64,000 nt of DNA. It comes from Flavivirga aquatica. Its GTDB lineage: Bacteria; Bacteroidota; Bacteroidia; Flavobacteriales; Flavobacteriaceae. The position numbers and the translations under genes were made by a program. The notes beneath the pieces are model-generated. The model ran no database searches and was not told where the DNA came from. It was given only the letters and a program-made list of their open reading frames with translations. The stretch covers positions 731,549-795,548 of the forward strand of contig NZ_MDJD01000007.1 in the NCBI RefSeq assembly GCF_001747085.1, written 5' to 3'. This document shows positions 63,883-64,000 of the stretch, piece after piece (position 1 is the first letter of the stretch; each line of letters begins with the position of its first letter).

Positions 63883-64000
63883 TTTGCACTTGATGCTTAC
63901 TATAATTTGTATAATTCAACTGAAAAAAAGTGGGTCGTATCTGTTCAACATACTCTTGAGGCTAAAGGAAAATTATCTGGTAGTCGTTTAAATTTTTATA
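63883..64000 (+). pseudogene. Detached fragment running off the window
   Basis: In another frame just after the GH115 fragment the sequence reads FALDAYYNLYNSTEKKWVVS, then VQHTLEAKGKLSGSRLNF to the window end. It is coding-like but has no start. It may be a later part of the same enzyme (internal deletion) or another broken gene. The rest lies outside the window. Confidence 0.4.

Overview
The window reads as chromosome of a low-GC Bacteroidetes, almost certainly a marine Flavobacteriaceae. Supporting signs: several -7 promoter boxes of the Bacteroidetes form TAnnTTTG; start regions without Shine-Dalgarno; four secreted proteins ending in Por/type IX secretion (T9SS) sorting domains; a SusC/TonB-type outer-membrane receptor; and polysaccharide enzymes (GH8, GH31, a GH115 remnant, a sulfatase) typical of alga-associated flavobacteria. 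No rRNA, phage or CRISPR array was seen. One tRNA with a CAU anticodon is present.

Layout. 1-5.1 kb: end of a prolyl oligopeptidase, an ABC ATPase, a small S24/S26-peptidase-like protein and a large secreted nuclease. 5.1-10.2 kb: an accessory stretch. It starts at a deletion scar joining two half-genes, continues with small open frames that each precede a terminator, then a strongly structured RNA-like leader, a 52-residue lipoprotein, an internal terminator, a lipoprotein-type TPR histidine kinase and a response regulator. 11.4-29.4 kb: mostly housekeeping. This includes GH8 cellulase, mtgA, yceD-rpmF-fabH-accB-accC (fatty acid start), pdxA, ribE, mce, rbfA, a LolC/E-like permease, dusB and lepA. 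It is broken by an SRPBCC pseudogene at 24.1 kb and degraded small genes at 27.1-27.5 kb. 29.6-34.8 kb: a second accessory stretch. A secreted-protein gene is split by an end-truncated IS3-family element, a promoter segment is duplicated, and a cysteine-containing small lipoprotein sits beside a second TPR histidine kinase/response regulator pair. 35.2-44.6 kb: glycogen/alpha-glucan cluster (glgA, glgC, glgB, then a deacetylase, a GNAT protein and a GH31 alpha-glucosidase). 45-47.5 kb: two secreted proteins, one an Asn/Arg-rich beta-helix protein. 47.6-52.6 kb: cation/proton antiporter and a USP-SulP transporter pair. 52.7-57 kb: metal-acquisition group (CNGKC protein, TonB receptor, PepSY protein). 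57.1-63.1 kb: MBL-fold hydrolase, subtilase lipoprotein, M1 aminopeptidase lipoprotein, sulfatase. 63.1-64 kb: decayed carbohydrate-active genes (GH115 N-terminus and fragments).

The best candidate for something undescribed is 6.4-9.8 kb: a structured leader, a tiny lipoprotein separated by a terminator from a sensor kinase that is itself predicted to be lipid-anchored, and its regulator. A second kinase/regulator/small-lipoprotein group at 32-34.8 kb repeats the theme. This suggests, without proof, that such kinases sense or control small envelope lipoproteins. No function was invented for unrecognised genes. Everything comes from reading the sequence; no database search was possible.
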